IMG/VR virus record: IMGVR_UViG_3300001533_002178
Coordinates: 1 to 20,023 of that record
From: a virus
Length of the DNA: 20,023 nucleotides
Reading direction: 5' to 3' (one strand)
Part shown: one piece after another, positions 5,992 through 13,295 of the stretch
Layout: each line of letters opens with the position of its first letter
How positions within the stretch are numbered: the first letter of the stretch is position 1
Notes under the pieces: model-generated
Database searches by the model: none
What the model saw: only the letters and a program-made list of their open reading frames with translations
Told to the model about the DNA's origin: nothing
Translations under genes and position numbers: made by a program

Positions 5992-6575
5992 GACCGCTAA
6001 GCAACCTGCAAGACCTTCTCTGGGGCCATCTCATTCCGAACATGCGCATGCTGTTTATGATAGCGGCCCCGGAGAAATATTACCATTGGCAGGGCAACTG
6101 CTGCCGACAGGCGGCAACGCTCAGCTATATGGCAGCCGTGCAATGGTACGGCTTTGATAAGCGTGGAGGAGCAGTCGTTGATCGCGAGTTTACAGGCAGG
6201 ATTCGGATAAAACCGAACACAATTCAGAAAATAAAGCATAGGCACGCTTATCTCTGGCTTCTGCAGGATAATGGACGAATACTTACTGTAGACATGGCGC
6301 TTCGTCAACCGGAACCAGTCTTCCTTGATTGGACGCCAGACCACCCTTACGATTACCCGTGGACTGAGAATCAATTTATGGCTGAAAAACAACAGTTTTA
6401 TTTCGGCGACGACATTGTTGTTCGTTATGGCCCGGATATCTGCAATGCGATTGAATACTACACCGGCATGACCGGCCAGCAAATTTACGATCTCTGTATG
6501 AGATCCAAACCACCAACACAGGAGCAACTCAATGAACTCAGAAACCCGCATCACTTTATCAAATGCGCTGGATGA
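5988..6575 (+). CDS. Putative Cys-His-Asp papain-like phage protein
   Basis: The product is 195 residues; the ATG overlaps the preceding TGA, with AAGGCGGTGAAGG upstream. GNCCRQAA (Cys38/Cys39) is followed by KHRHAYLWL (His84/His86) and ILTVDMA (Asp102). This order and spacing is the same kind of Cys, His, Asp arrangement as in the 2786-3310 product, and it fits a papain/transglutaminase-like fold. The remainder is rich in Trp/Tyr/Pro (PDHPYDYPWTENQF). There is no signal peptide. The substrate is unknown, and the triad assignment is inference from motif context. A pseudo-open frame on the other strand across the whole gene is a shadow. It overlaps the YkgJ-like gene by 44 bases. Confidence 0.7.
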   Translation: MRPLSNLQDLLWGHLIPNMRMLFMIAAPEKYYHWQGNCCRQAATLSYMAAVQWYGFDKRGGAVVDREFTGRIRIKPNTIQKIKHRHAYLWLLQDNGRILTVDMALRQPEPVFLDWTPDHPYDYPWTENQFMAEKQQFYFGDDIVVRYGPDICNAIEYYTGMTGQQIYDLCMRSKPPTQEQLNELRNPHHFIKCAG

Positions 6576-7017
6576 GCTTAACAAACAAATCCCGACGGGC
6601 GCATGCCCGAACGGATGCTGCAAATGCTGCGGCCCGGTTCCAATGAGCCGTATCGAAGCCGATCGTATTGGAATAGACAGGCTCTATACGCGCGGTAAAG
6701 GTTTATATGGCGACACTTGCGAGTTTGTCGATGACGAGACAGGCAAATGCCGCATCTACCCCATACGACCCTTTGTCTGCCGATTCTTCAACACTCCGTA
6801 TGCCGGCGTGTTCAAGTGCAATGAAACACCGGAAAGCGGTCGCGTTCACCCGAATCATGCTGAGAAATTATTGGATGCTTATTTCGAAATCATTTGCAAC
6901 CAAGGCTGTGTAGATGAATTTATAGCAGCCAACAACAAAACGTTTAATCCAATGAAACGTCGTGAAAAACGTAATGGATGGGGGTCACGATTCTTTGGAA
7001 TAAAGAAAGGCGATTAA
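6532..7017 (+). CDS. YkgJ-family cysteine-cluster protein
   Basis: The product is 161 residues; ACAGGAGCAACTCA precedes the ATG. The family hallmark is visible: Cys25-x3-Cys29-Cys30-x-Cys32-Cys33, then Cys63, Cys73 (GKCRIYPIRP) and FVCRFF (Cys83). The 'C.iYp.RP..CR.f' segment is the most typical part of the zinc- or iron-chelating YkgJ/Fli-B-type domain. Metal binding by a multi-cysteine cluster is expected; the biochemical role of the family is not established. Only the C-terminal 40 residues, basic and ending in a Gly/Arg-rich tail, fall outside the domain. Its neighbours are also Cys-rich, which hints at a shared metal theme. Confidence 0.85.
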   Translation: MNSETRITLSNALDELNKQIPTGACPNGCCKCCGPVPMSRIEADRIGIDRLYTRGKGLYGDTCEFVDDETGKCRIYPIRPFVCRFFNTPYAGVFKCNETPESGRVHPNHAEKLLDAYFEIICNQGCVDEFIAANNKTFNPMKRREKRNGWGSRFFGIKKGD

Positions 7018-7018
7018 T

Positions 7019-7450
7019 ATGTGTAAGCATAAAACATGCAAAAGCATGGGCGATTATCGCAGGGAGAAGATACTTAAAGGAAACGTGCTGGGTGAAGAAT
7101 TCGAGTTTTTGAATCCGGAAACTATGGAAATCGTTACCCTTAAGCCGGTTGTTTGCATTCAACATGGTTATCAGTGCAATGAAAGCTGCTATTTCAGAAA
7201 AGTCCAAAAGTTTTCTGATGAGCTGGATAAAGAATCAAAACTGAATCCAAACTCAAGGAATCGCAACATATCATTTACTGCCTGTAATGAAAAAATATGG
7301 CCATGCTATTTGCACGCATGTTCGCCCCGTGATGTTAAATTTAAAATTGACAAAGCCGGAAATAAAACTCAATGCGGGAAAGGTTCGATTTATTATATCG
7401 AAGTCAAAAAGGAATCAATTAAACAGGAGGAAAATGATGGTGAAAAATGA
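7019..7450 (+). CDS. Cysteine-rich hypothetical protein
   Basis: The product is 143 residues, starting two bases after the YkgJ-like gene with AAAGAAAGGCG upstream. Cysteines occur at residues 2 and 7, then in a cluster VVCIQHGYQCNESCYF (46, 53, 57). Later ones are in ACNEKIWPCYLHACS, with one more near the C-terminus. The number and spacing suggest metal binding, possibly two zinc sites, but no named domain is recognised. The reading frame is AT-richer than the genes before it. It overlaps the following gene by 14 bases. Confidence 0.65.
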   Translation: MCKHKTCKSMGDYRREKILKGNVLGEEFEFLNPETMEIVTLKPVVCIQHGYQCNESCYFRKVQKFSDELDKESKLNPNSRNRNISFTACNEKIWPCYLHACSPRDVKFKIDKAGNKTQCGKGSIYYIEVKKESIKQEENDGEK

Positions 7451-7772
7451 ATTAATCAAACTGCTGCTGGAAGACAAAAGCTCGATAAAAAACATAAGCG
7501 ACAAGCTGTCTAACTGCGTAAAACTTTTGTTTGAATATCAAGACGTAACGGATCGACTTGTTTCAACAATAAACAACGACCCTGATGGGCGGAGAAAAAA
7601 AGAAGCTTTTGAAACGGTTAATGAGCTAAACAAGCTTGAATTAAAATATTCACGCATGGTTCAGGAAGCGGTATCTTGCAGGCGTAAATTTATTTGTGAA
7701 AAACAAAAAATGTCGATGAATGATGCCTTAAAGCTGTTAGAGGCTCTTCGGCAAAAAATCGATAACGGCTAA
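7437..7772 (+). CDS. Helical hypothetical protein
   Basis: The product is 111 residues. ATG 7437 is preferred over ATG 7434 because ACAGGAGG ends six bases before it. The sequence is almost entirely helix-forming with heptad-like leucines (KLLLEDKSSIKNISDKL; NELNKLELKYSRM), suggesting a coiled coil. Its N-terminal pattern, with conserved-looking Leu/Ile spacing and a CxRxF segment, resembles small phage proteins of unknown role. It ends convergently with the minus-strand gene; the two stop codons overlap by two bases, and no terminator is evident between them. Confidence 0.65.
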   Translation: MVKNELIKLLLEDKSSIKNISDKLSNCVKLLFEYQDVTDRLVSTINNDPDGRRKKEAFETVNELNKLELKYSRMVQEAVSCRRKFICEKQKMSMNDALKLLEALRQKIDNG

Positions 7773-8470
7773 ACGTCAATCACCTCAGCCTCAACGGGCT
7801 CGTGGTGGCCGGAGTCCGGCGGGGCTTCAGTTCCGTCTCGAAGTCCCATATTAACGCTTAACACCATGCCGGTTACCTGATGGTTGTGACGCTCTGAGTA
7901 TTTCTCGGGGTTGAGCGCCTTCAAATGCACCTCAAGCAGCTTGTCGCTGTAGCGGGTGCGGTAGCCGGCCAATTTGCCGGACTGCGTATAGACTTCTTCT
8001 TTAACGCCGTCTATGGCCCGCTTTTCAAGCGCCTGTTCAGCTCGCTCAAGCCTGAACTCATCTCGAAGTTTTAGTGCGATATTAAACATTGACTTAAGTC
8101 CGGGACACACATACTCGGTCATCGACCTGAAAGTGCCCCACGAGACAAATCCGTGATCTTTAAACAGTGTTCGATAAGGAACCCCTTCTACGACACCGGT
8201 AATAACCGCCTCGTAATCTTTGCCCTCGGAAGCATACGTCTTGAGCAGCGGATGCGATTTACAGCATCGTTCGAGATCCATAATGCTTACATCTTCACCC
8301 TCCAGGAAACGCTTCAAAAACTCCTGATCGGATTCCGGCTGCCAGACCTGACCGCCGCGATAAACTTTACGAAGGCCTTTGTCTGTGTAGTAGCACGACT
8401 TATGAACAACCAATTTTGTAGAGCTTGCAGGTGTAAGTTCTTGCTTGCTGCTATTTTTGTCATCATTCAT
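7769..8470 (-). CDS. Terminase small-subunit-like protein
   Basis: The product is 233 residues from the ATG at 8470; a longer version from TTG 8506 would overlap the divergent gene and adds a poor N-terminus. The middle (about 86-130) looks like a helix-turn-helix unit. The C-terminal part reads AIDGVKEEVY, then RYSDKLLEVHLKALNPEKY at 173-191. The 'YSD.LL...LKA..PEKY.eR' signature is common in phage terminase small subunits and related DNA-binding proteins that recognise packaging sites. It is the only minus-strand gene, with no large subunit beside it, so it could instead be a repurposed DNA-binding protein. The short gap to the divergent gene at 8506 may hold promoters for both, but none is clear. 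Confidence 0.7.
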   Translation of the reverse strand: MNDDKNSSKQELTPASSTKLVVHKSCYYTDKGLRKVYRGGQVWQPESDQEFLKRFLEGEDVSIMDLERCCKSHPLLKTYASEGKDYEAVITGVVEGVPYRTLFKDHGFVSWGTFRSMTEYVCPGLKSMFNIALKLRDEFRLERAEQALEKRAIDGVKEEVYTQSGKLAGYRTRYSDKLLEVHLKALNPEKYSERHNHQVTGMVLSVNMGLRDGTEAPPDSGHHEPVEAEVIDV

Positions 8471-8505
8471 GACCAAGCATTTAACAAACAATAAGGAGAA
8501 AAGCA

Positions 8506-8673
8506 ATGAATATAATTACACCAGATGAATTTGAAGCTAAAATGGAAAGCTTCATTGGAGATCCACATGACGCACACGTTCAAATGGACGATTTAATGGA
8601 AAAAACTTTAATTAGTCTTGGATATGAAAAAGGCGTTGAGGTTTTTCAAAAACAAGACAAATGGTACGAATAA
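8506..8673 (+). CDS. Small acidic phage protein
   Basis: The product is 55 residues; ATAAGGAGAAAAGCA precedes the ATG. The sequence is acidic and helical, with HDAHVQMDDLMEKTL, LGYEKGVEVF and a KWYE ending. The 'D.LM...L..LGY..GV..F....KWY' pattern resembles short uncharacterised phage proteins; this is recognition, not a search. It is divergent from the terminase-like gene, with only 35 bases between the start codons. It is short but well supported by its start signal. Confidence 0.65.
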   Translation: MNIITPDEFEAKMESFIGDPHDAHVQMDDLMEKTLISLGYEKGVEVFQKQDKWYE

Positions 8674-8721
8674 AACAACCGAGCGCCAATCAAGTGCTCA
8701 AACAAACAAAAGGAGAAAAAC

Positions 8722-9243
8722 ATGGCCCGAATGACCAAAACCCAAATCGATTACCTTCGCAAAAAGCTGGCAACGAAAGTCGAAGAGCTTAAGGCGAATA
8801 TCAAAAGCTCTATGATCGACTACACAATGAAAGATCTTGTAAAGGATGCTTCAGAAAAAAAGTTTATTGAGTGGCTGAAAGAAAACGCAACTCGACAACA
8901 GATGGTTGCCTGTATTGACAAAGACGGCATTGCTTACAAAAATCCGGCTGAGCATAAGAGTCGTTTGGTATCAAAAAACGGACATCAATATTATGTCACC
9001 GACGTTCTTATAACCATTGAAGCAATCAATAGTGGTAATTATAATGCCACACATCACGCATTCTTTGCGCGTATCAAGCTGCTGTCAAGGCTTGCGGCGC
9101 TGGAAAAAGCTCAGGAAAAAATCGATGCCAAGATTGCATCTCTGGAAGCCGAAGCCGAGGCGGTTCTCGATAAAGCCGTATTCGCCGGATCAAGTGAAGA
9201 GGTGCAGAAAGCCATCGACGCTTTTCTGAAACGCAAGTCATGA
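8722..9243 (+). CDS. Hypothetical protein with C-terminal coiled coil
   Basis: The product is 173 residues; AAAGGAGAAAAAC lies upstream, itself preceded by an A/C-rich leader shared with other genes. The N-terminal 60 residues are basic helices and the middle carries a beta-type segment (HQYYVTDVLITIEAI). The C-terminus (about 122-150) is an Ala/Glu/Lys-rich coiled coil (KAQEKIDAKIASLEAEAEA). No family is recognised. It sits upstream of the ATPase/VWA cassette, but a 130-base gap and a short gene follow it, so membership in that cassette is not shown. Confidence 0.7.
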   Translation: MARMTKTQIDYLRKKLATKVEELKANIKSSMIDYTMKDLVKDASEKKFIEWLKENATRQQMVACIDKDGIAYKNPAEHKSRLVSKNGHQYYVTDVLITIEAINSGNYNATHHAFFARIKLLSRLAALEKAQEKIDAKIASLEAEAEAVLDKAVFAGSSEEVQKAIDAFLKRKS

Positions 9244-9373
9244 GTTTGGGATGCCCGAAGATCCCGCTGAGAGTTCCCGTATGGGATGAAGCAGCACGCA
9301 GCCGAACCCCCTGCGACCGGACTATGGGGTTCACAAAGTTTATTAAAAACAATCAACACAACAGGAGAGCAAA

Positions 9374-9580
9374 ATGCCAGAAAACAAAACCAGTATGGAA
9401 ACGTTAAAAAACGCCAACTGGAACGATGTGATTCAAGAAGTAACAACAAAACTTCGCTACATGCAAGCATGTGCTGAAAAACTTCCACCCGGCATCGAGG
9501 CGAATCGAATTGCCAATGATCTGTTTCTGCCAAACTTGGCTTTGATAGCCGAATTCTGCGACAATATCATTGTTGAGTAA
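9374..9580 (+). CDS. Small hypothetical protein
   Basis: The product is 68 residues. CACAACAGGAGAGCAAA upstream is a clear Shine-Dalgarno within the A/C-rich leader also used by the genes at 9620, 11842 and 13366. The protein is mostly helical, with MQACAEKLPPGIEANRIAND in the middle and an acidic hydrophobic end. No domain is recognised. It stands 39 bases before the ATPase gene in the same orientation, so it is probably co-transcribed with the ATPase/DUF3150/VWA set. Confidence 0.65.
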   Translation: MPENKTSMETLKNANWNDVIQEVTTKLRYMQACAEKLPPGIEANRIANDLFLPNLALIAEFCDNIIVE

Positions 9581-9619
9581 GCACCCAACATTAAACAAAC
9601 AACCAACCAGGAGAACAAA

Positions 9620-10681
9620 ATGCCAGTAAAATATGTGAATCACAATCAGCTTCAGCGCTCTATGCTGCTGTGCTACAACGCCAAGGTTCCCGTCTGCATC
9701 ATCGGGGGCGTAGGCTGCGGTAAAACAACCGCCGTTCGCGACTTCGTTGCAAATATTAACCAAAAAGTCGGCTTCGACTTCCATCTCTGGACGGTCTTCC
9801 TTGGCCTCGTGGACTCAACCGACATCGGCGGGGTTCCTGTTCGTACGGACAATAATGAGATCATTTATGCGCCTCCAAAATGCCTTCCGTTTAACACGGA
9901 TAAAGCGGGTGTTATTTTGGGAGACGAGTACGATCGATCTGACCCGGAGGTACAGAACGCCTTCAATCAAATTCTGCTGGGCGGAGAAATCCATGGAAAC
10001 AAAATCTCAGAAGAGGCGTTCGTTATCTTAACGATGAACGGCGATTCTGACCGCTACACCACGCAGCTGTCCGAGGCGGCGCGCAACCGTGTTTGCACGC
10101 TCTTCCTGAGTTCCAAGGCTACGTCAACGCTGTCTCAGTGGGATGAATGGGCAGCCAAGCAGGGAATCAACGAAACGATCCGCGCCTTTGCTCACTTCCG
10201 TCCGGATTTGATCAAAACGCATGAGAACTTCGAGGAGATGGCTATCATTACTCCGCGTTCGCGGGATATGGCCGGTCGCATTCTGGATGCTGCTGAAGCT
10301 GCCCAGGGCGTATTCAAAACGGACGATATTCTGCTTCCGATTCTTGCCGGAATCATCGGTCACGGACCGGCAACAGAGTTGATTAGCTTTGAGCGCATGC
10401 GTCATGAACTGCCGGATTTGACCAAAATGCTGAAAAATCCAAACAAGTATGAGACGGATGAGTGCTGGACAAAGAGCTCTCTGTGTTACGCAATCGGCAT
10501 CGGCATTGGCGGCTTAATCGAGGGTAACATTGACCTTGCGGAAAATGCCATAACGCTCGTTCGGTTTATGCCGGATGAAATCGCTGCCTGGGCTATTCGT
10601 CATGTTACGAACGCCTGCCCGGAAGTCTCTACAACCGATGCATACCGTGAGTTTTTCGATGAAATGAAAGACCTGCTGTAA
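9620..10681 (+). CDS. MoxR/CobS-like AAA+ ATPase
   Basis: The product is 353 residues; ACCAACCAGGAGAACAAA precedes the start. The Walker A motif GGVGCGKTT is at 29-37. A 'STDIGGVP' segment at 66-73 is typical of MoxR-type AAA proteins. Walker B is VILGDEYD at 98-105, followed by a 'QN.fnqiLl.G' segment and the sensor-1-like ILTMNGD. The likely arginine finger lies in SEAARNRV. These features place it in the MoxR/CobS clade, whose members form hexameric rings and usually work with a VWA-domain partner. Such a partner is encoded at 11842. The ATPase probably remodels or loads metal into an unknown target protein; the phage target cannot be inferred from sequence. Confidence 0.9.
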   Translation: MPVKYVNHNQLQRSMLLCYNAKVPVCIIGGVGCGKTTAVRDFVANINQKVGFDFHLWTVFLGLVDSTDIGGVPVRTDNNEIIYAPPKCLPFNTDKAGVILGDEYDRSDPEVQNAFNQILLGGEIHGNKISEEAFVILTMNGDSDRYTTQLSEAARNRVCTLFLSSKATSTLSQWDEWAAKQGINETIRAFAHFRPDLIKTHENFEEMAIITPRSRDMAGRILDAAEAAQGVFKTDDILLPILAGIIGHGPATELISFERMRHELPDLTKMLKNPNKYETDECWTKSSLCYAIGIGIGGLIEGNIDLAENAITLVRFMPDEIAAWAIRHVTNACPEVSTTDAYREFFDEMKDLL

Positions 10682-10773
10682 AATCAAGATGGAGTTTGAC
10701 GGTCTCCAAAGCGTAAGCGTACGACTGCGTGGAAACAAAACCGTCTTTAATTCAAAAACCCAAAGGAGGCCAT

Positions 10774-11664
10774 ATGGCAAAAGCAAAATCAAAAGCGGTC
10801 ATCACTAAGCTAGTGCTGATTAATCTTCACATCTCATATGACACCGGCCGCAGGACAATGAAGGCGCTTTCGAAAAAAGTTGCTTCTGATAATCAAGCCG
10901 ATGCTAACATGATCACCACAAGCGTTAAGCTCATTCCGAACGATAAAATTGGTTCGTTTACAACCGCAATTTCCAAAGCACGCGATTACTACAAAAGCAA
11001 GTCGCTGCCATGGGAAGACGGCAATTGGCGGGTAGTCCCCGTCAATCGTCTACAGCAGTTTAAAGACGATCTGGATGCGCTTATCTCGGAAGTGAAGGAT
11101 GAGTTCCGTAAATGTTTCGAAAACAATTACGACACACTCAAAGAAAGCGCCGAAAAAAAGCGCGGCGCAATCAAAATCGAATTCCCAACGAAAAAGGAAC
11201 TGAAAGAAAGCTTCAACATTGAGTATAATCTCGGTGCGATAGCCTCTTCGGACGACATTCGGATCGTTGGAATCGATACGGCGATGCGTGACAAAATCAA
11301 AAAGGAAACCGAATCCAGGTATAATGCCCAGATCGAAAAGGGTCTGCAGGAGCTTGCCCAAAACCTTCTAAGTGCCGTTGAAGATATCTCAAATCGCGTC
11401 TCTGAAGACGATCAGACCGGCAAGAAGTATACACGCTTCATGAACAACCTTAAGGGCATGGCCGAGACGGCTGAAAACCTGAACGTTACAGGCAACGAAA
11501 CGCTCGTAGATTCATGCAAAATGATTCGCGAGAATATCGCCAACTGGTCTCCAGAAGCGATTAAAACGCAGCCGGAAGTCCGGGAATCAATCAAAAAGGC
11601 AGCCGGAGGAATCCGCGAGTCTCTCGCCAAGGTCAGCATTGCGGCCGAAGAAGACGACGATTAA
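10774..11664 (+). CDS. DUF3150-like protein
   Basis: The product is 296 residues from ATG 10774, chosen for AAAGGAGG directly upstream; a longer frame from 10729 lacks a start signal. An N-terminal strand-rich segment (VLINLHISYDTGRR) is followed by long charged helices (FKDDLDALISEVKDEF; ESRYNAQIEKGLQELAQNLL). A G-x-W-x-VP element occurs near residue 85. Its content, and its position between a MoxR-type ATPase and a VWA protein, match DUF3150, a family known mainly from phages and plasmids beside these partners. The function is unknown; it may be an adaptor between ATPase and VWA protein (inference). The C-terminus is acidic (AAEEDDD). The gene is followed by a weak terminator and the tRNA-like element. 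Confidence 0.75.
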   Translation: MAKAKSKAVITKLVLINLHISYDTGRRTMKALSKKVASDNQADANMITTSVKLIPNDKIGSFTTAISKARDYYKSKSLPWEDGNWRVVPVNRLQQFKDDLDALISEVKDEFRKCFENNYDTLKESAEKKRGAIKIEFPTKKELKESFNIEYNLGAIASSDDIRIVGIDTAMRDKIKKETESRYNAQIEKGLQELAQNLLSAVEDISNRVSEDDQTGKKYTRFMNNLKGMAETAENLNVTGNETLVDSCKMIRENIANWSPEAIKTQPEVRESIKKAAGGIRESLAKVSIAAEEDDD

Positions 11665-11674
11665 AATAATGCAT

Positions 11675-11702
11675 GCGGGGAGAAAGCCCCCGCCCAATTT
11701 TC
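11675..11702 (+). terminator. Weak terminator-like hairpin before the tRNA-like gene
   Basis: Stem GCGGGG/CCCCGC (11675-11680 with 11688-11693) is followed by CCAATTTT. The T-run is short, so partial termination or an RNA-processing role is equally possible. Confidence 0.4.
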
Positions 11703-11815
11703 GAGAGTGTAGCTCAGTGGCAGAGCATCAGGAGACCTCATGGCTAGAACATGGGGATACGCAAAAGCGTAATTGGCTTGAAGGTCGTCGGTTCAAATCC
11801 CTCCACTCTCCACCA
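11703..11815 (+). tRNA. tRNA-like gene with an expanded anticodon arm
   Basis: The ends and elbow are tRNA-like. The acceptor arm is GAGAGTG (11703-11709) with CACTCTC (11804-11810), followed by CACCA. T8-A9 and a D arm GCTC/GAGC with an AGTGGCA loop follow. The variable segment AGGTC precedes GGTTCAAATCC of the T arm. The anticodon stem can form TCAGG/CTTGA (one G-T pair), but 44 bases lie between its halves instead of 7. They fold into CCTCATG/CATGGGG with a 7-base loop GCTAGAA, and TACGC/GCGTA with an AAAA loop. No position gives a normal U33 plus anticodon after removing a 37-base insert. The T stem has two mismatches, and an extra A precedes CCA. It could be an intron-bearing tRNA, a chimeric decayed tRNA or a tRNA mimic; amino-acid identity is unassigned. 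Confidence 0.55.
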
Positions 11816-11841
11816 GTTTACAAACCAACAGGAGAAAAACA

Positions 11842-13260
11842 ATGAGCAATATCAAGGCAAGAAAGCATCTAAGCAGAGGCATGATGCGCGTTATGCGCAC
11901 GAGTCCGTTCTACACAACTATTTTGCTAAAACATCAAATGGTCGAAGATCCGAACGTGAACGGAATGGTCATCAATGGCGAGTCCATTCGTTATCATCCC
12001 GACGCAATCATGACGCAAACGCCGGAAGAGCTGGGCGAGTACCTCAAAAGCATGGCCATGCATATCGCGTTCAAGCATCACGTTCGCGCCGCAGAGATGA
12101 GGCCGCGTGCGGAGCGCCTCCTGAAAGAGAGCGGGCTTAGGTTTGAGCAGGTTTTTAATCAGGCTGCCGATCTCAGCATTCACTCGTTGCTGTACAACGA
12201 AAACTGGAAAATTTGGCAGTCCGACGCGTTCAAAGACGCGCCTATGCCGGGCAGAGGAAAGTTCGAAGAGTTCGAGAGCGGAGAATCAACAGAAAGCTAT
12301 TTTCCAAAAGTGCTCAAAGTCATGGAGGAAGAGGCACAGGAACAGCAAAACCAATCGGGTGCAAACCCGCCGCCATGCAATGGCGGGCAAGGCGGAGCCG
12401 GAGAGGGCGATAGCAGCGACGATGAGCAGGAGCAAAACGACGAAAGCGATCAGCAAGACGACTCCAACAATCAAAGCTCTCAAAGCGAAAAGCAGGAAGA
12501 AGAAAAGCCGCAGCCGATGGACTTCGGTCAAGTCGAACAGGCACCAAAGGGAGCGCCGCAGCAAGCCGAAGACAAGGCTGATGAAATGATTGCGCAAGCA
12601 ATCATGGCAGCTAAGGAAGCTGGCGAAAAAGCGGGGTCTGTGCAGTCGATTATCGCCGAAAACGAAAAGCCCGTAAAGGTTGACTGGCGCTCAGAGGTGT
12701 CACAGTTCTTCACGCGCAACTGCCGTGGCAAAAAGAACTATCGGCACCTGAATCGTCGCCGTTGGGGCACAAAAATTGTGTTTCCTACGAACAAAGACAA
12801 ATCACCAAAGCGCATGCTTCTCTTGGTTGACGTCTCCGGTAGTATGTCGGACGAATGCGTTGGTGCGGTTTACAACCACATCGAGGCAATCATTCAGGCA
12901 AAGCCGCGTCTCGTAGTCGAACTTGTACCGTTTGATGATGGCGTATTCGAGGATTCGAAAGTCGAGTTTACACCCGAAAACATTCCGATCAAGGTCGAAA
13001 AGAGAAGTCGAATCGGATATGGCGGAACCCGCTTTATGCCAACCGCCGAGTACGCCGAAAAGCGCACAAAGGAAGATGACATATCGGGCGTGGTCATGCT
13101 GACCGACAGGCTGCCGTGTGATAAACATCAGTTCGACGAGTATCGCGGCGCTACCGTGCCCTGGCTCATCTTGTCTGTGCTTGAGCATCAGTTCGGCAAA
13201 TCGTCTGAGAGCCATGCATCAACGCCCAGATGGGCAAAAATACTGGAGATTGAACCGTAA
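11842..13260 (+). CDS. VWA-domain protein with DUF2201-like N-terminus (CobT-like)
   Basis: The product is 472 residues; ACCAACAGGAGAAAAAC precedes the ATG. Residues about 1-160 resemble the DUF2201 metallopeptidase-like domain (HIAFKHHVRA at 74-83; NQAADLSIHSLL at 106-117). However, the family's HExxH position reads S-M-A-M-H (70-74), so the catalytic His and Glu appear lost. A Gln/Glu/Asp/Ser-rich disordered linker spans about 163-228. The C-terminal VWA domain keeps its metal site: DVSGS (330-334), the Thr of GGTRF (396) and Asp422 in LTDR. Paired with the MoxR-type ATPase at 9620, this recalls CobS/CobT cobaltochelatase-like and RavA/ViaA-like chaperone pairs. The target is unknown. The gene follows the tRNA-like element by 26 bases. 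Confidence 0.85.
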   Translation: MSNIKARKHLSRGMMRVMRTSPFYTTILLKHQMVEDPNVNGMVINGESIRYHPDAIMTQTPEELGEYLKSMAMHIAFKHHVRAAEMRPRAERLLKESGLRFEQVFNQAADLSIHSLLYNENWKIWQSDAFKDAPMPGRGKFEEFESGESTESYFPKVLKVMEEEAQEQQNQSGANPPPCNGGQGGAGEGDSSDDEQEQNDESDQQDDSNNQSSQSEKQEEEKPQPMDFGQVEQAPKGAPQQAEDKADEMIAQAIMAAKEAGEKAGSVQSIIAENEKPVKVDWRSEVSQFFTRNCRGKKNYRHLNRRRWGTKIVFPTNKDKSPKRMLLLVDVSGSMSDECVGAVYNHIEAIIQAKPRLVVELVPFDDGVFEDSKVEFTPENIPIKVEKRSRIGYGGTRFMPTAEYAEKRTKEDDISGVVMLTDRLPCDKHQFDEYRGATVPWLILSVLEHQFGKSSESHASTPRWAKILEIEP

Positions 13261-13262
13261 TG

Positions 13263-13292
13263 TTGACGAGCTTTAACCGGCTCTGATATAAA
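13263..13292 (+). promoter_or_regulatory. Possible sigma70-type promoter for the replication operon
   Basis: TTGACG (13263-13268) and TATAAA (13287-13292) are 18 bases apart, close to the bacterial housekeeping consensus. The site lies between the VWA gene and the RecB-like gene, where a new transcript is plausible. Transcription would start in the strong hairpin that follows. Confidence 0.4.
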
Positions 13293-13295
13293 GAA

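Noticed and set aside
5997-6623. Long minus-strand frame opposite the Cys-His-Asp gene
   Set aside because: The plus-strand gene has coupled start signals and coherent motifs; the minus frame is its shadow.
11735-11760. Amber-suppressor anticodon CTA in the hairpin loop of the tRNA-like gene, linked to the RusA TAG
   Set aside because: In a 7-base loop CTA would occupy positions 33-35, not 34-36, and no U33 is present, so suppression is not supported.
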